This document shows, in pieces, positions 63,577-64,000 of a DNA stretch of 64,000 bases; the stretch's first letter is position 1; the number at the start of each line of letters is the position of its first letter. Under the pieces are notes generated by a model that was given only the letters and a program-made list of their open reading frames with translations, was not told the DNA's origin and did not search any database. Both the position numbers and the translations under genes were made by a program. The DNA is from Engraulis encrasicolus (taxonomy: Eukaryota; Chordata; Actinopteri; Clupeiformes; Engraulidae): contig NC_085880.1 of NCBI RefSeq assembly GCF_034702125.1, positions 38,210,278-38,274,277 on the forward strand, given 5' to 3'.

Positions 63577-64000
63577 TCTCTCAAGTGAAGAATTCCTGCC
63601 TCTCTCCCGTCGATGCACCAGATGATAAAGCAGAAGCGCGAGGAATTACCCTTTTGTTTGAAAACAAAAAAGCAACTTTGGTTGTGCGTTAAAAGGTCAG
63701 ATGAATAATGAGATTAAGCTTGCAAGTGAGTTTTTTTCCTCCACTTTATGTACTTCTAGCTTAAACTGTGTATCACTACATATTGTACATTTTTACGTAC
63801 AAGCCGCATGCTGCAATTACCAGACTTGGTTAGATTGAACATATCCAGGGCTCTAAATTAACTTTTTCCACCACCAGCCAATTTGGCTAGTAGACATTTT
63901 TTCTTACTAGCCAAATGGAAGGTCAACTAGCCATTTTTTTTATCTCACCAAAATAAACCATGCGTTAATTATGTTGCTTTTAATTATTCCATTAAACTAT

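Larger units (their letters stand above)
62945..64000 (+). other. oga: oga intron 8 (open at window end)
   Basis: Holds the SINE, the palindrome and, from 63846, the left part of a CAGGGCTCTAAATTAAC-family MITE cut by the window edge. No exon 9 is visible. Confidence 0.7.

Overview
The window is nuclear DNA of a ray-finned (teleost-type) fish. The evidence is intron-split vertebrate genes, very long CA/CT/GATG microsatellites, tRNA-headed SINEs, LINE 3' tails ending in short repeats, and dozens of small hAT-like and other inverted-repeat transposons. I cannot name the species.

Three protein genes can be supported. (1) pdzd8, minus strand: only exon 1 (21468-22345) is present. It encodes the N-terminal membrane anchor and the start of the SMP lipid-transfer domain. 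No later exon is visible, so 1-21467 is most simply its first intron. (2) pprc1 (PGC-1-related coactivator), plus strand, looks complete: 14 coding exons from 30827 to 51233, predicted 1582 residues. It keeps the N-terminal activation region, an LxxLL box, a DHDY HCF-1-type motif, an RS region and a C-terminal RRM, and has a poly(A) signal at 51638. (3) oga (O-GlcNAcase, mgea5), plus strand: exons 1-8 (57235-62944) encode the GH84 catalytic domain with all the active-site residues I could check. The gene runs off the right edge.

Layout: 1-21.5 kb pdzd8 intron 1, rich in repeats; 21.5-22.3 kb pdzd8 exon 1; 22.3-30.8 kb intergenic, with a 1.2-kb transposon carrying an ORF, a foldback retrocopy and a hAT element inside a dead Tc1 copy; 30.8-51.7 kb pprc1; 51.7-57.2 kb intergenic, with several short transposons; 57.2-64 kb oga. 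In mammals pprc1 and oga lie in the same chromosomal neighbourhood and pdzd8 is on the same chromosome, so the order probably reflects conserved synteny. Functionally, pprc1 controls nuclear genes for mitochondrial biogenesis and oga reads nutrient state, but nothing here shows that they are co-regulated.

The most unusual observations concern repeats meeting gene structure. A SINE has landed on the 5' splice site of oga exon 8, and its target-site duplication has copied that splice site. LINE tails sit directly against the splice acceptors of pprc1 exon 5 and oga exon 8. A dispersed hairpin motif has stems that differ in sequence but stay paired. A near-perfect 153-bp palindrome lies in oga intron 8.
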